Notes under the pieces: model-generated | What the model saw: the letters and a program-made list of their open reading frames with translations, nothing else | What the model was told of the DNA's origin: nothing | The model's database searches: none | Program-made: the position numbers and the translations under genes | Shown here: positions 28,078 through 35,966 of the stretch, piece after piece | How the letters are laid out: every line of letters starts with the position of its first letter | How positions within the stretch are numbered: position 1 is the stretch's first letter | Source: Bradyrhizobium sp. AT1 | GTDB lineage: Bacteria > Pseudomonadota > Alphaproteobacteria > Rhizobiales > Xanthobacteraceae | Assembly (NCBI RefSeq): GCF_001590795.1 | Contig: NZ_JXDL01000001.1 | Location: 3,146,431-3,196,191 of the forward strand | Direction of reading: 5' to 3' | DNA: 49,761 bases

Positions 28078-28605
28078 ATGCAGAGAGAGCTTTTCGCAGC
28101 AATGCTGCTATGCCCCCTCGCCTTTGCCGGTCCCGCTGCCGCGCAATCCAAGGTCAATATTGAACAGAACTTTGCCGATTCCCTCACCGCGATGCCGAAG
28201 GAGGAACTTGCCGTCTCCGGCGGGTTCTACGTGCCCGCCTATTCCAGCGTCGCAATGAGCCAAGGCAAGCTGCGCGTCGACTTCTCGGTGACCTTGAGTG
28301 TTCACAACGCCTCCGAGACGCAAGCACTGGTGATCAAACGCATCGCCTATTTCGACACCGCAGGCAAGCAGGTCGAGACCTACCTGAAGGGTCAGGTGGC
28401 CCTGAAGCCGCTGGCGACCGTCTCGATCTTCATTCCGACCGACGACGTACGCGGCGGCACCGGCGCCAATTTCCTGGTCGACTGGGCCGCCACCGGCGAG
28501 ATCGCCGAGCCCGTGGTCGAGGCCCTGATGGTTGGCGGCGTCGCCAATGCGCATTACGCTTTCATCAGCCAGGGCCGCCCGACCCGGACGGTCACAACGA
28601 AGTAA
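28078..28605 (+). CDS. DUF3124 protein, exported
   Basis: A 175-residue protein with a signal peptide (cleavage after AGPAAAQ). The DUF3124 core is visible: GGFYVPAYSSVAMS, TLSVHNASETQALVIKRIAY, YLKGQVALKPLATVSIFI and GGTGANFLVDW. It is a periplasmic protein of unknown role. ATG 28078, 67 nt from the divergent antiporter start. A hairpin follows the stop. Confidence 0.87.
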   Translation: MQRELFAAMLLCPLAFAGPAAAQSKVNIEQNFADSLTAMPKEELAVSGGFYVPAYSSVAMSQGKLRVDFSVTLSVHNASETQALVIKRIAYFDTAGKQVETYLKGQVALKPLATVSIFIPTDDVRGGTGANFLVDWAATGEIAEPVVEALMVGGVANAHYAFISQGRPTRTVTTK

Positions 28606-28626
28606 GGCCGTCCAGCCCGGACGGCC
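28606..28626 (+). terminator. Hairpin after the DUF3124 gene
   Basis: GGCCGTCC (28606-28613), loop AGCCC, GGACGGCC (28619-28626). The following sequence has no strong T-run, so termination efficiency is uncertain. Confidence 0.45.
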
Positions 28627-28691
28627 AGGACAAAAGGCGGGCCGGTGCAACGCCGGCCGGCTCAACAAAAAACAGAAACGAGGAACGCCCC

Positions 28692-29924
28692 ATGACGTCC
28701 AGCTTCGATTTCGCGCCCCTGTTTCCAGCAGGGCTGCCGGCCCCCTCTGCGCGCTGGACGGGCCTTGCCAAATACAGCTTTGTGGGCGGCAACAACGATT
28801 CCGAGCAGGTGCCGCTCGACGAGCTGATCGAAGCGACCAACGCGGTGCTACGGCGCGAGGGACGCTCGCTCGCCACTTACGGGCTGGCGCATGGGCCGCA
28901 GGGCTATCTTCCCTTGCGCGAATTCCTGGTGACGAAACTCAAGCGCGATGCCGGCATCTCCTGCACCGTCGACGATCTCATGATCGTCTCCGGCTCGCTC
29001 CAGGCACTCGACCTCGTCAACGCGACGCTGCTGAGCCGCGGCGACACCGTGATCTTCGAGCAGGACAGTTATCAGGGCTCGCTGACCCGCCTGGCGCGGC
29101 TCGGCGTCAACGTCGTCGGCGTCCCCCTCGACAAGGACGGCATGCGCATGGACGCGCTGGCGACGACGCTGGCCGATCTGAAGAGCCGCGGCATCCGTCC
29201 GAAATACATTTACACCATCCCGACCGTGCACAACCCGACGGGCAGCATCATGCCGGAGAGCCGCCGCGCTGAACTGGTGCGGCTCGCGACCGAATATGGC
29301 GTGCCCATCTTCGAGGACGATTGCTATGCCGACCTCGTGTGGTCGGGACAGCGGCCACCGGCGATCTACGCGATGAGCTCCGGCGGCGGGGTGATCCATA
29401 TCGGCTCGTTCTCCAAATCGATCGCGCCGGCGCTGCGCGTCGGCTTCATCGTGGCGCCCTGGGAGGTGATGTCGCGGATGCTGGCGCTGAAGACGGATGC
29501 GGGCTCCGGCGCGCTGGAGCAGATGGTGCTCGCCGCTTATTGCAAGCCGCATTTTTCAAGCCACGTGCCGGCCCTGACCAAGGCGCTGCGCACCAAGCTC
29601 GACACGCTGATGGAAGCCCTGAACGAGCAGTTCGGCACCGCCGCCGAATTCGAGGAGCCCAAGGGCGGCATCTTCCTCTGGGTCAAGCTGCCCGACCAGG
29701 TCGATACGCTGAAGCTGTATCAGGCTGCGCTCGCCGCAGGGGTCTCGATCAATCCGGGTCCGGAATGGTCGACCAACAAGAGCCATTCCAGCTCGCGGCT
29801 GCGGCTTTGCTTTGCAAGTCCGACGCATCAGCAAATCCGCGAGGGCGTCGCCGTATTGGCCGAGGTCTGCCGCAAGGAGTTCGGCGTGCCCGCCCGCAGC
29901 GCCAATGTGGAGAAACGAGCCTGA
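28692..29924 (+). CDS. PLP-dependent aminotransferase (class I/II, 2-aminoadipate type)
   Basis: A 410-residue fold type I aminotransferase of the MocR/2-aminoadipate group but without a DNA-binding domain. YGLAHGPQGYLPLREFL at the start, IVSGSLQALDLV, TIPTVHNPTG and the PLP-binding Lys242 in GSFSKSIAPALRVGF are all present, as is the terminal Arg in RLRLCFA for the substrate carboxylate. The substrate is unresolved. ATG 28692 after GAGGAACG. It converges with the dioxygenase gene, with a gap of 9 nt. Confidence 0.9.
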   Translation: MTSSFDFAPLFPAGLPAPSARWTGLAKYSFVGGNNDSEQVPLDELIEATNAVLRREGRSLATYGLAHGPQGYLPLREFLVTKLKRDAGISCTVDDLMIVSGSLQALDLVNATLLSRGDTVIFEQDSYQGSLTRLARLGVNVVGVPLDKDGMRMDALATTLADLKSRGIRPKYIYTIPTVHNPTGSIMPESRRAELVRLATEYGVPIFEDDCYADLVWSGQRPPAIYAMSSGGGVIHIGSFSKSIAPALRVGFIVAPWEVMSRMLALKTDAGSGALEQMVLAAYCKPHFSSHVPALTKALRTKLDTLMEALNEQFGTAAEFEEPKGGIFLWVKLPDQVDTLKLYQAALAAGVSINPGPEWSTNKSHSSSRLRLCFASPTHQQIREGVAVLAEVCRKEFGVPARSANVEKRA

Positions 29925-29933
29925 GCCGCGGCC

Positions 29934-30788
29934 TCAGGCTTCGACGTGAAATTCCACGTTGACCTGCCCGGATCCGGACGAGGGAAAATAGTCGCACAGC
30001 TGCTCGGCAGCACCGCGATAATCGGTCCAGCCGAGCGCGGCGAACAGCATGATGGTGTCGGCCATGCCGCCTTCGCCGTTGCACTTGGTGGCGTAGTCCG
30101 GGAGCATGTCGAGGAATTCGCGGTAGCGGCGGCTCTGCCACAACTCGAGCACGCGCAAATCGACCTGGCGGTTGAATTCGCTGGCGACCGAGGTCCACGC
30201 CTCGGGGCCGAGCTTCTTGTTCGGCCAGAGCCGATGCGAGAGCGAGCCGCTGGCGAGCACGGCGACACGCTCGCCGGATTGGTCGATCGCACGGCGGGTC
30301 GCCTCACCGAGGATCCGGCTCTCCTCGAATGAGGTGAACAGCGGCGAGGCGACCGAGACGACCTTCGCAAAGCCGTCCGGGTTCATGTAGTGCATCGGCA
30401 CGACGGTGCCGTATTCGAGCCCGAGGCTGGCCACCTGATGGGCGATCACGTTCAGGCCCGCGTCCCCTGCCCTGTTTGCGATGGCTTCGGCCAGGCGCGT
30501 GTCACCCGGCAAATCGTAGCGCAGATCCTGGATCATGTGCGGGGCCTCATGGCTCGTGAACGAGCCGCGATGCCGCGCATTGGCATTGATGTGGTAGCCG
30601 AAATTGGAGAGCCAGTGGGTGTCGAACACCACGAAGCAGGTGACGCCGCGCTCCTTTGCCCGCCGCCCGAGCTCGCGCAAGGAATTGACCGCCGGCTCGC
30701 GTGCGTCGCGTAACGGGCTGCCGGGTTGCTCCGACAGCATCAAGGATGGGACGTGGGTGACCTTGGCGGCGAGTACGAGCTGCCCCAT
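29934..30788 (-). CDS. LigB-type extradiol ring-cleavage dioxygenase
   Basis: A 284-residue class III extradiol dioxygenase. Metal-binding His are likely in AKVTHVPSL and FDTHWLSN, with SGSLSHRLWP and YGTVVPMHYM further on; this pattern is close to 3,4-dihydroxyphenylacetate 2,3-dioxygenase (HpaD). It would open a catechol ring with non-haem Fe(II). ATG 30788 after GAGGGGA. A small XRE regulator gene lies 18 nt upstream on the same strand and is probably co-transcribed. No other hpa-type gene is in the window. Confidence 0.82.
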   Translation of the reverse strand: MGQLVLAAKVTHVPSLMLSEQPGSPLRDAREPAVNSLRELGRRAKERGVTCFVVFDTHWLSNFGYHINANARHRGSFTSHEAPHMIQDLRYDLPGDTRLAEAIANRAGDAGLNVIAHQVASLGLEYGTVVPMHYMNPDGFAKVVSVASPLFTSFEESRILGEATRRAIDQSGERVAVLASGSLSHRLWPNKKLGPEAWTSVASEFNRQVDLRVLELWQSRRYREFLDMLPDYATKCNGEGGMADTIMLFAALGWTDYRGAAEQLCDYFPSSGSGQVNVEFHVEA

Positions 30789-30806
30789 GGCGGTCCCCTC
30801 GAAATG

Positions 30807-31112
30807 TCAGGCTGCCTGGGGCTGGCTGCCGTGGATTGCGGAGGCCAGGCGCAGCAGAAGGACGATCGAGACATTGCCCTTGCCGGCCTCGATCTGGGCG
30901 ATATAGCGCTCGGAAATCCCGGACCGGCGGGCGAGCTCCCGGCGGGACAGGTCGCAGCGCATGCGCGAGGACCGCAGGCGATCACCCAGCTCGGTTAGAA
31001 ACGCGGTCTCGGAATACGGCGGCACGGCACAGCTCCCCGGCAGCACTTCGCCCGCAAAATCCATGACTTGATTCAGCATTGCTCTATCCAAGTTCGCCTT
31101 CGGGACCGCCAT
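30807..31112 (-). CDS. Short XRE-type regulator resembling the DNA-binding half of BoxR/BzdR
   Basis: A 101-residue protein with a helix-turn-helix of the XRE type (ELGDRLRSSRMRCDLSRREL, then ARRSGISERYIAQIEAGKGN). This pattern matches the N-terminal half of BzdR/BoxR regulators, whose C-terminal half is a shikimate-kinase-like effector domain. Here the protein ends shortly after the HTH (SAIHGSQPQAA), so no effector domain is present. The ATG at 31112 is used, though a longer TTG start (31151) is possible. The next gene on the strand is the dioxygenase, 18 nt away, suggesting local control. Confidence 0.75.
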   Translation of the reverse strand: MAVPKANLDRAMLNQVMDFAGEVLPGSCAVPPYSETAFLTELGDRLRSSRMRCDLSRRELARRSGISERYIAQIEAGKGNVSIVLLLRLASAIHGSQPQAA

Positions 31113-31237
31113 CCTACCCCGGACAAGACCGGCCTCATTGACGCGGATCAAATTCGCGAGCGATCGGCGGCAGCCATGGACGGACGCGGGCGGGATGCTA
31201 CACTTTGGAATTCTTCGAGGCGGGGTTCTTCTTGGAC

Positions 31238-31690
31238 ATGACGCGTTGTTTGAGCCGCTGGATCGCGGCTGCGCTGCTGTGGGCAGCGACCACGCCTACG
31301 GCGGGAGCCGAGACGCTGGCCGCGACGGTCGAGCATTGGGGCCTGCTCGGCTCGTGGGCGGTCGACTGCGCCGCCCGGCCCGACCGCGACAAGGGCGCGC
31401 TGCTGACCTACGAGATCCGGAAGGACGGAAGGGTGATGTACCGGCGCAATTTCGGCGAAGCCAAGGACGAGAACGAGGTGGTGTCGGCCACGGTCAACGC
31501 CGAGGGCCTGCTCAATGTGATGGTGTACTTCCCCTCCCTGCACCAGGCGCGTGAGTTTGGCTTGCTGCTGGCGAAGGACGGTAGGTTGCGCGCGATCTAC
31601 AATCGCAGCGAGCGCGGCGAGTACACGATCAGGGACGGCAAATACGTCGCCACGGGTGCGCCGACGCCGGTGCAGCAGCGCTGCGATTAA
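31238..31690 (+). CDS. Unknown exported protein
   Basis: A 150-residue protein with an N-terminal signal peptide (hydrophobic residues about 9-24, cleavage after TAGA) and a beta-rich mature part (GLLGSWAVDCAARPDRDK, YEIRKDGRVMYRRNFG). Two Cys residues are present, one near the start of the mature part and one close to the C-terminus. I do not recognise the family; it looks like a small lipocalin- or IalB-like periplasmic protein. The ATG at 31238 is preferred over an upstream in-frame ATG at 31205. Confidence 0.6.
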   Translation: MTRCLSRWIAAALLWAATTPTAGAETLAATVEHWGLLGSWAVDCAARPDRDKGALLTYEIRKDGRVMYRRNFGEAKDENEVVSATVNAEGLLNVMVYFPSLHQAREFGLLLAKDGRLRAIYNRSERGEYTIRDGKYVATGAPTPVQQRCD

Positions 31691-31730
31691 CCACCTGAAC
31701 AGCTGTTCAGAATTCTCCTGCAATTCTTCC

Positions 31731-31755
31731 GGAACGTTCGTGTGAATGCGCGGTT
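31731..31755 (+). promoter_or_regulatory. Candidate EcfG (general stress sigma) promoter
   Basis: GGAAC (31731-31735), 16 nt, GGTT (31752-31755). The known EcfG pattern is about GGAAC-N16/17-CGTT. It ends 31 nt before the ATG of the small His-rich gene. Confidence 0.55.
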
Positions 31756-31786
31756 TAAATGTGCATTCGAATTGGAGGAGGACATC

Positions 31787-32017
31787 ATGAAGAAGCTTGG
31801 TTATGTGGTTGCGGCCCTGGGTGCGCTCGCGATTGCGGCGCCGACGTTGGCAAGCGCGGAGACGGTCGTGATCAAGCGTGGCGGCTATCACCATCATCAT
31901 CACGGCCCGTACGGCGCCCGCGCCGAATTCCGCGGGCATCGTGATTACGGCTGGCATCGCGGCCATCATCGCGACAAGGTCGTCGTGATCAAGCGCAGCC
32001 ATCGCCACTGGGACTAA
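31787..32017 (+). CDS. Small exported His-rich protein
   Basis: A 76-residue protein with a clean signal peptide (MKKLGYVVAALGALAIAAP, cleavage after ASA). The mature part holds about 14 His, including a run of five followed by basic residues and RGHHRDKVVVIKR, and repeats VVIKR at both ends. It may bind metal ions in the periplasm, but no function is known to me. ATG 31787 preceded by GGAGGAG; a candidate EcfG promoter lies 31 nt upstream and a strong terminator just after the stop. Confidence 0.8.
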   Translation: MKKLGYVVAALGALAIAAPTLASAETVVIKRGGYHHHHHGPYGARAEFRGHRDYGWHRGHHRDKVVVIKRSHRHWD

Positions 32018-32033
32018 CTGAGAACGCACATGG

Positions 32034-32058
32034 AAATGGCCCCTCACGGGGCCATTTT
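32034..32058 (+). terminator. Terminator after the His-rich gene
   Basis: AAATGGCCCC (32034-32043), loop TCAC, GGGGCCATTT (32048-32057), followed by a TTCTTT run. A classic intrinsic terminator. Confidence 0.88.
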
Positions 32059-32119
32059 CTTTGCGTTCTTTTTTCCTCTCCCCTTGTGGGAGCGGGCAAA
32101 CTGCGGTTGCCTCTGCCCT

Positions 32120-32938
32120 CTAATCCCATGCCGGCGCAAAGCCGGGATTGACGCAGCGTTTGTCCTTCGGCAGCGCGGCGATTTTTGCGCGGTCGGCATC
32201 GTTGAGCGTGACCTTCAGCGCGTCGAGATTGGCCTGCTGGCTCTCGCGGCGCGAGGCTTTTGGGATCGCGGCGACGCCGTCCTGGTCGAGCAACCATTTC
32301 AGCGCCACTTGCGCGGCAGTCGCGTCGTGCTTGGCACCGACCTCGGCCAGCACCGGATCCGACGCGGCGCGTCCTTGCGCCAGTGGGCAATAAGCGACGA
32401 GCGGGATCGATTTCGCCGCGAGATACGCCAGCACCTTCGATTGATCGAGCATCGCATGATATTCGATCTGGTTACAGGCGATCGGCGCCCTGATCTCCTC
32501 GACCGCGATCTTGAGCAGCGCCGTGGTGAAATTGGCGACGCCGATGGCCCGCGTGCGGCCCTCCTGCTTCAGCTTCATCAAGGTCTCGAACACCGCGCCC
32601 CAATTCGCAGTCGTCGAGGGCCAGTGCACGAGATAGAGGTCGACATGGTCGAGCCGGAGCTTCTTCAGGCTGGCGTCGAAGGCGCGGCGGATTCCGTCGG
32701 GGCTGAGGTTCTCGTGCCAGACCTTGGTCGTGACGTGCAGCTCGCCGCGCGGCAGGCCGGACGCGGCGATGGCTGATCCGATCGGCTCCTCATTGGCATA
32801 CATCTCGGCGGTGTCGATGTGGCGATAGCCGATCGCCAGCGCGCTCTCGACCGCGGCGCGGCAGGCATCGCCCTGCATGCGGAAGGTGCCGAGACCGAGC
32901 TTGGGCATGCTGATGCCCTGTGTTTTCAGATTGTCCAT
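32120..32938 (-). CDS. Aldo/keto reductase
   Basis: A 272-residue AKR of the 2,5-diketo-gluconate reductase type. It has the catalytic Asp/Tyr in IDTAEMYANE, Lys in TTKVWHEN and His in YLVHWPS, plus a C-terminal NADPH-binding segment GVAAIPKASRRES. The start ATG 32938 follows CAGGAGCC. The carbonyl substrate is unknown. It lies alone and converges toward the preceding terminator. Confidence 0.9.
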   Translation of the reverse strand: MDNLKTQGISMPKLGLGTFRMQGDACRAAVESALAIGYRHIDTAEMYANEEPIGSAIAASGLPRGELHVTTKVWHENLSPDGIRRAFDASLKKLRLDHVDLYLVHWPSTTANWGAVFETLMKLKQEGRTRAIGVANFTTALLKIAVEEIRAPIACNQIEYHAMLDQSKVLAYLAAKSIPLVAYCPLAQGRAASDPVLAEVGAKHDATAAQVALKWLLDQDGVAAIPKASRRESQQANLDALKVTLNDADRAKIAALPKDKRCVNPGFAPAWD

Positions 32939-33190
32939 GAAAGGCTCCTGACATATTGCATCCGGCCGGTCGCGCGGTGAGGCCGCGGGGAACAGACTCT
33001 TCGGTGGTGGAAAAGAGGTGGCGGGATCGAGCACTGTAGCGCGGAAGGCGTGAGGCGGCCAATCAAGATCGGGTTAGCGAGATAGCCGGCGGCTATCGCT
33101 GCAACAGCGAAACGGCATTTCAGATCAAGCCCCTCTCCTGCCAGCCTCCGCATCACGCGGTCAATCCGGCCGCGCGACACGGAGACGATC

Positions 33191-33412
33191 ATGAGAACGA
33201 TTTTGACGACGGCTGTTCTGGCGGCCGCCCTTGCCAGCGCCACAGCTGTGCATGCCGACGGCTTCGCCTATACCGGCTCGCCCAAGCAGGGCCAGTTCTA
33301 TGTCCGGCAACCCGCCGCGCCACAGAAACCGGCCTGGATGAATGCGCGTGCAGAAGCTCCGCAGCCCCTAACCCGCCCGGTGCGCGGCGGCATCGGCCTG
33401 CGGATGCCCTAG
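33191..33412 (+). CDS. Small exported unknown protein
   Basis: A 73-residue polypeptide with a signal peptide (MRTILTTAVLAAALASA, cleavage after VHA) and a short Pro-rich mature chain (GFAYTGSPKQGQFYVRQP). It ends with TAG sharing CTAG with the stop of the convergent phoD-like gene. ATG 33191 after GGAGACGATC. No family recognised. Confidence 0.6.
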   Translation: MRTILTTAVLAAALASATAVHADGFAYTGSPKQGQFYVRQPAAPQKPAWMNARAEAPQPLTRPVRGGIGLRMP

Positions 33413-34983
33413 GAGTGCTGTGCCACGACGGCCGGGCGCAGTTGCGGCTGCGGCACGATGTCGACCGACCAGAGGTCGCGATTGTCGACATCCTTCAACG
33501 TCACGGTCATCACGCCATCGCGGCCGTCGATGTCGACGCGGCCAAAGAATTGCAGCCCGAAGCACGGCGCCAGATTCTCGCCTTGCGCCGCGCTGCAGCC
33601 GTTCTGGTACATCGCGGCCGGACCAAAGGTGTTGTCGAGCTCGCCCGGGCCCCAGGTACCGGCATGCAACGGGCCGGAGACGAACTCCCAGAACGGCTCG
33701 AAATCCTGAAATTGCGCCCTGCCCGGATCGTAATGATGCGCGGCGGTGTAATGCATGTCGGCGGTGAGCCAGACGACGTTGCGCACACCGGCGCGCTTGA
33801 TGGAGCTGAGCAGGTCGGCGATCTCGTGCTCGCGCCGGTCGGGCAGCCCGTCGCCAAGCGCGACGGCGTCCAGGCTGATCAGGCCGATCGGCAGGTCGGC
33901 CGCAATCACTTTCCAGGTCGCGCGCGAGGCGGCGAGCTCGCGCTTCAGCCAGGCAAGCTGCTCGGCACCAAGGATCCAGCCGCGATGATCGCCACCCTTG
34001 TTCCAGCTCTCGTCGCGATAGCTGCGCATGTCGATCATGAAGACGTCCAGCAGCGGGCCGTAGGCGATCTTGCGGTAGACCCGGCTCTGCCGCGCGCCGA
34101 TGTCGCGGATCGGCATGAAGTCGAAGAAGGCGCGGCGGGCGCGCGCGACCAGGCGCGGAGTGCCGTCATCCTCGAAGCCCGCATCGTCGTAACTGCCAGT
34201 CGGTGACCAATCATTGGTGACCTCATGGTCGTCCCATTGCGCGAACATCGGCACCTCCGCATGGAAGGCGCGAAAATTCCCGTCGAGATGGTTGTATTTG
34301 TAATTGCCGCGAAACTGCGCCAGCGTGTGCGCGACCTCGGACTTTTCCTCGGTCACGAGATTGCGCCACACCTCGCCGTTCGGCAGCTTCTGCTCGGACG
34401 GTATCGTGCAGTCGGCGTAGATGTGATCGCCGGAATGGATGAAGAAGTCCGGGCGGTTGTCGAGCATGGTGCGATAGCTGCGATAGCCGCCGCGCGCGAC
34501 GTCGATGCCCCAGCCCTGCCCCGCGACGTCGCCGGACCACAGGAACGAGATGGATTGGCCTGCGGCCGGCGCGGTGCGGAAATGGCCGACCCGGCTTTCG
34601 CCGGCAATGCCGGTCGCGATGTCGTCGAAGCGCACGCGGTAGAAGATATCCTGGCCGGACGGCAGATCGTCGAGTTGCAGCTTTGCGGTGAAATCGGCGT
34701 CGGGCAGGGCGTCGCGCGAAGCTGCCGCGATGATGGTCTTGAAACTCTCGACGGTCGAGCATTCCACCTGCATCCGCGCGGGCCGGTCGGCGCGCGCCCA
34801 GACCACGGCGGAGCCGCCGGAGACATCGCCGGATTGAATACCGCCTGCAATCCGCGGCCGGTCGGCGGCGCGGCTAAGGTGGGGCGCGGCGAGCGTGCCG
34901 AGCGAGGCGACGGCGAGGCTGGAGGTGGAGCGGACCAGGAATTGCCGCCGGGTCCATGCGCGCGAAGCGCGGAGCGTTGCCAT
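33409..34983 (-). CDS. phoD: Tat-exported PhoD-type alkaline phosphatase
   Basis: A 524-residue metallophosphatase of the PhoD family, a periplasmic phosphodiesterase/alkaline phosphatase. The Tat signal is visible in WTRRQFLVRSTSSL with a hydrophobic stretch and cleavage near SRA. The N-terminal beta domain (ADRPARMQVECS) precedes the catalytic domain with FLWSGDVAG, FIHSGDHIYADC, MFAQWDDHEVTNDW, LTADMHYTAAHHYDP and a late FVSGPLHAGTWGPG. PhoD enzymes bind Fe3+ and Ca2+. A possible Pho box lies 44 nt upstream of the start. ATG 34983. Confidence 0.92.
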   Translation of the reverse strand: MATLRASRAWTRRQFLVRSTSSLAVASLGTLAAPHLSRAADRPRIAGGIQSGDVSGGSAVVWARADRPARMQVECSTVESFKTIIAAASRDALPDADFTAKLQLDDLPSGQDIFYRVRFDDIATGIAGESRVGHFRTAPAAGQSISFLWSGDVAGQGWGIDVARGGYRSYRTMLDNRPDFFIHSGDHIYADCTIPSEQKLPNGEVWRNLVTEEKSEVAHTLAQFRGNYKYNHLDGNFRAFHAEVPMFAQWDDHEVTNDWSPTGSYDDAGFEDDGTPRLVARARRAFFDFMPIRDIGARQSRVYRKIAYGPLLDVFMIDMRSYRDESWNKGGDHRGWILGAEQLAWLKRELAASRATWKVIAADLPIGLISLDAVALGDGLPDRREHEIADLLSSIKRAGVRNVVWLTADMHYTAAHHYDPGRAQFQDFEPFWEFVSGPLHAGTWGPGELDNTFGPAAMYQNGCSAAQGENLAPCFGLQFFGRVDIDGRDGVMTVTLKDVDNRDLWSVDIVPQPQLRPAVVAQHS

Positions 34984-35027
34984 TCAGGAAACCTTCGTCG
35001 AATCGCGACGGAAGGTGCCTGCGCCGT

Positions 35028-35045
35028 TTGACTGCCGGCTTACAG
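35028..35045 (-). promoter_or_regulatory. Possible Pho box upstream of phoD
   Basis: Read on the minus strand: CTGTAAG-CCGG-CAGTCAA (two 7-mers 4 nt apart). Each matches five of seven positions of the Pho box half-site CTGTCAT. It fits PhoB control, but the match is imperfect. Confidence 0.3.
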
Positions 35046-35100
35046 TTTGTTGACTCCAGACTTACGGTTTTGCGACGCATAGGTGACGATCGGACACCGC

Positions 35101-35430
35101 CTAACTCGACGTCGGAAGCCCGCCGACGTGATTGGCGTCGAGCGAGCGCCCTGCCGCCGTCCTCGCCTTCTCCAGGTTCGCGAGGTATCCGGTCAGCATG
35201 GCCAGGGGATGTGTGACGAAGACGCTACGCGCGTGCCACAGGCTATAGGTGTAGACGGCCTCGCTGACCTCCGTCAGCTTGCCATGGCTTGCAAGATAGT
35301 AGTGACCGCCAACGGCCTTGCCGTTGACTGCATCGCCTCCGATCGCGACCGCCACGATCACAAAGGCGACGAAGTTCAGGATACCCAGGCCGCACACCGC
35401 CAGCAGGCATCGATAGCGGGAATCGGACAC
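35101..35430 (-). CDS. Unknown small membrane protein
   Basis: A 109-residue protein with one transmembrane helix (residues 9-31, CLLAVCGLGILNFVAFVIVA) and a soluble C-terminal part (KAVGGHYYLASHGKLTEVSE). No family recognised. GTG start at 35430, 9 nt downstream of the preceding minus-strand gene, so the two probably form an operon. Confidence 0.55.
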   Translation of the reverse strand: MSDSRYRCLLAVCGLGILNFVAFVIVAVAIGGDAVNGKAVGGHYYLASHGKLTEVSEAVYTYSLWHARSVFVTHPLAMLTGYLANLEKARTAAGRSLDANHVGGLPTSS

Positions 35431-35439
35431 GTTTGCTGC

Positions 35440-35859
35440 TTAATGCTTCCAGTTGCAGATGCCGCCGGAGCGGCAAGGCCAGGTCTGGATGCGTGTGTCC
35501 ATCGCCTGCGCGTCGAGCGGATTGCCGTGCCGACGTGCGAGCTTCGCGCGCGCGGCGCCGCGCGGTTGCGCGGGCTTTGCGTGCGCGACCTTCGGCTCGG
35601 TCACGCGGACGCGTTCGGCCGCGACCTTCTTCGGCACGTCGACCGGCTCGGCGCGCGCCTGCGCCTCGTTGCCGCCACGCGCCTCGAGCGCGACCGGTGC
35701 GAACTGCGTCTCGGGCCCAAGACGTTTCGGCGACAGCACGGCCTTGGAGAGATCGAGACCGAGATATTCGGCTGGCTTGTAGTCGTCAGCGCACGCAAGG
35801 CCGCCCCCCGCGAGCACGAGGGCAACGGCAATCGCAAAATGAACGCTCTTCAGGACCAC
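35440..35859 (-). CDS. Unknown exported basic protein
   Basis: A 139-residue protein with a signal peptide (hydrophobic residues 7-22, cleavage after GLACA) and an Ala/Lys/Arg-rich mature chain (PKVAHAKPAQPRGAARAKLA). Two Cys near the end (WPCRSGGICNW) could form a disulfide. No family recognised. GTG start at 35859 with GGAGG about 7 nt upstream. It is transcribed ahead of the small membrane protein at 35101-35430. Confidence 0.6.
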   Translation of the reverse strand: MVLKSVHFAIAVALVLAGGGLACADDYKPAEYLGLDLSKAVLSPKRLGPETQFAPVALEARGGNEAQARAEPVDVPKKVAAERVRVTEPKVAHAKPAQPRGAARAKLARRHGNPLDAQAMDTRIQTWPCRSGGICNWKH

Positions 35860-35966
35860 GGGACGCCTCCTGAAATTGATATTAAGGGGTAATTTATCCC
35901 TATTTAGGAGGCGTCGCGCGGAATTCCAGCGGCCACGTGCCGCCGTGGTTAAGAAGTTTGGCGGTG

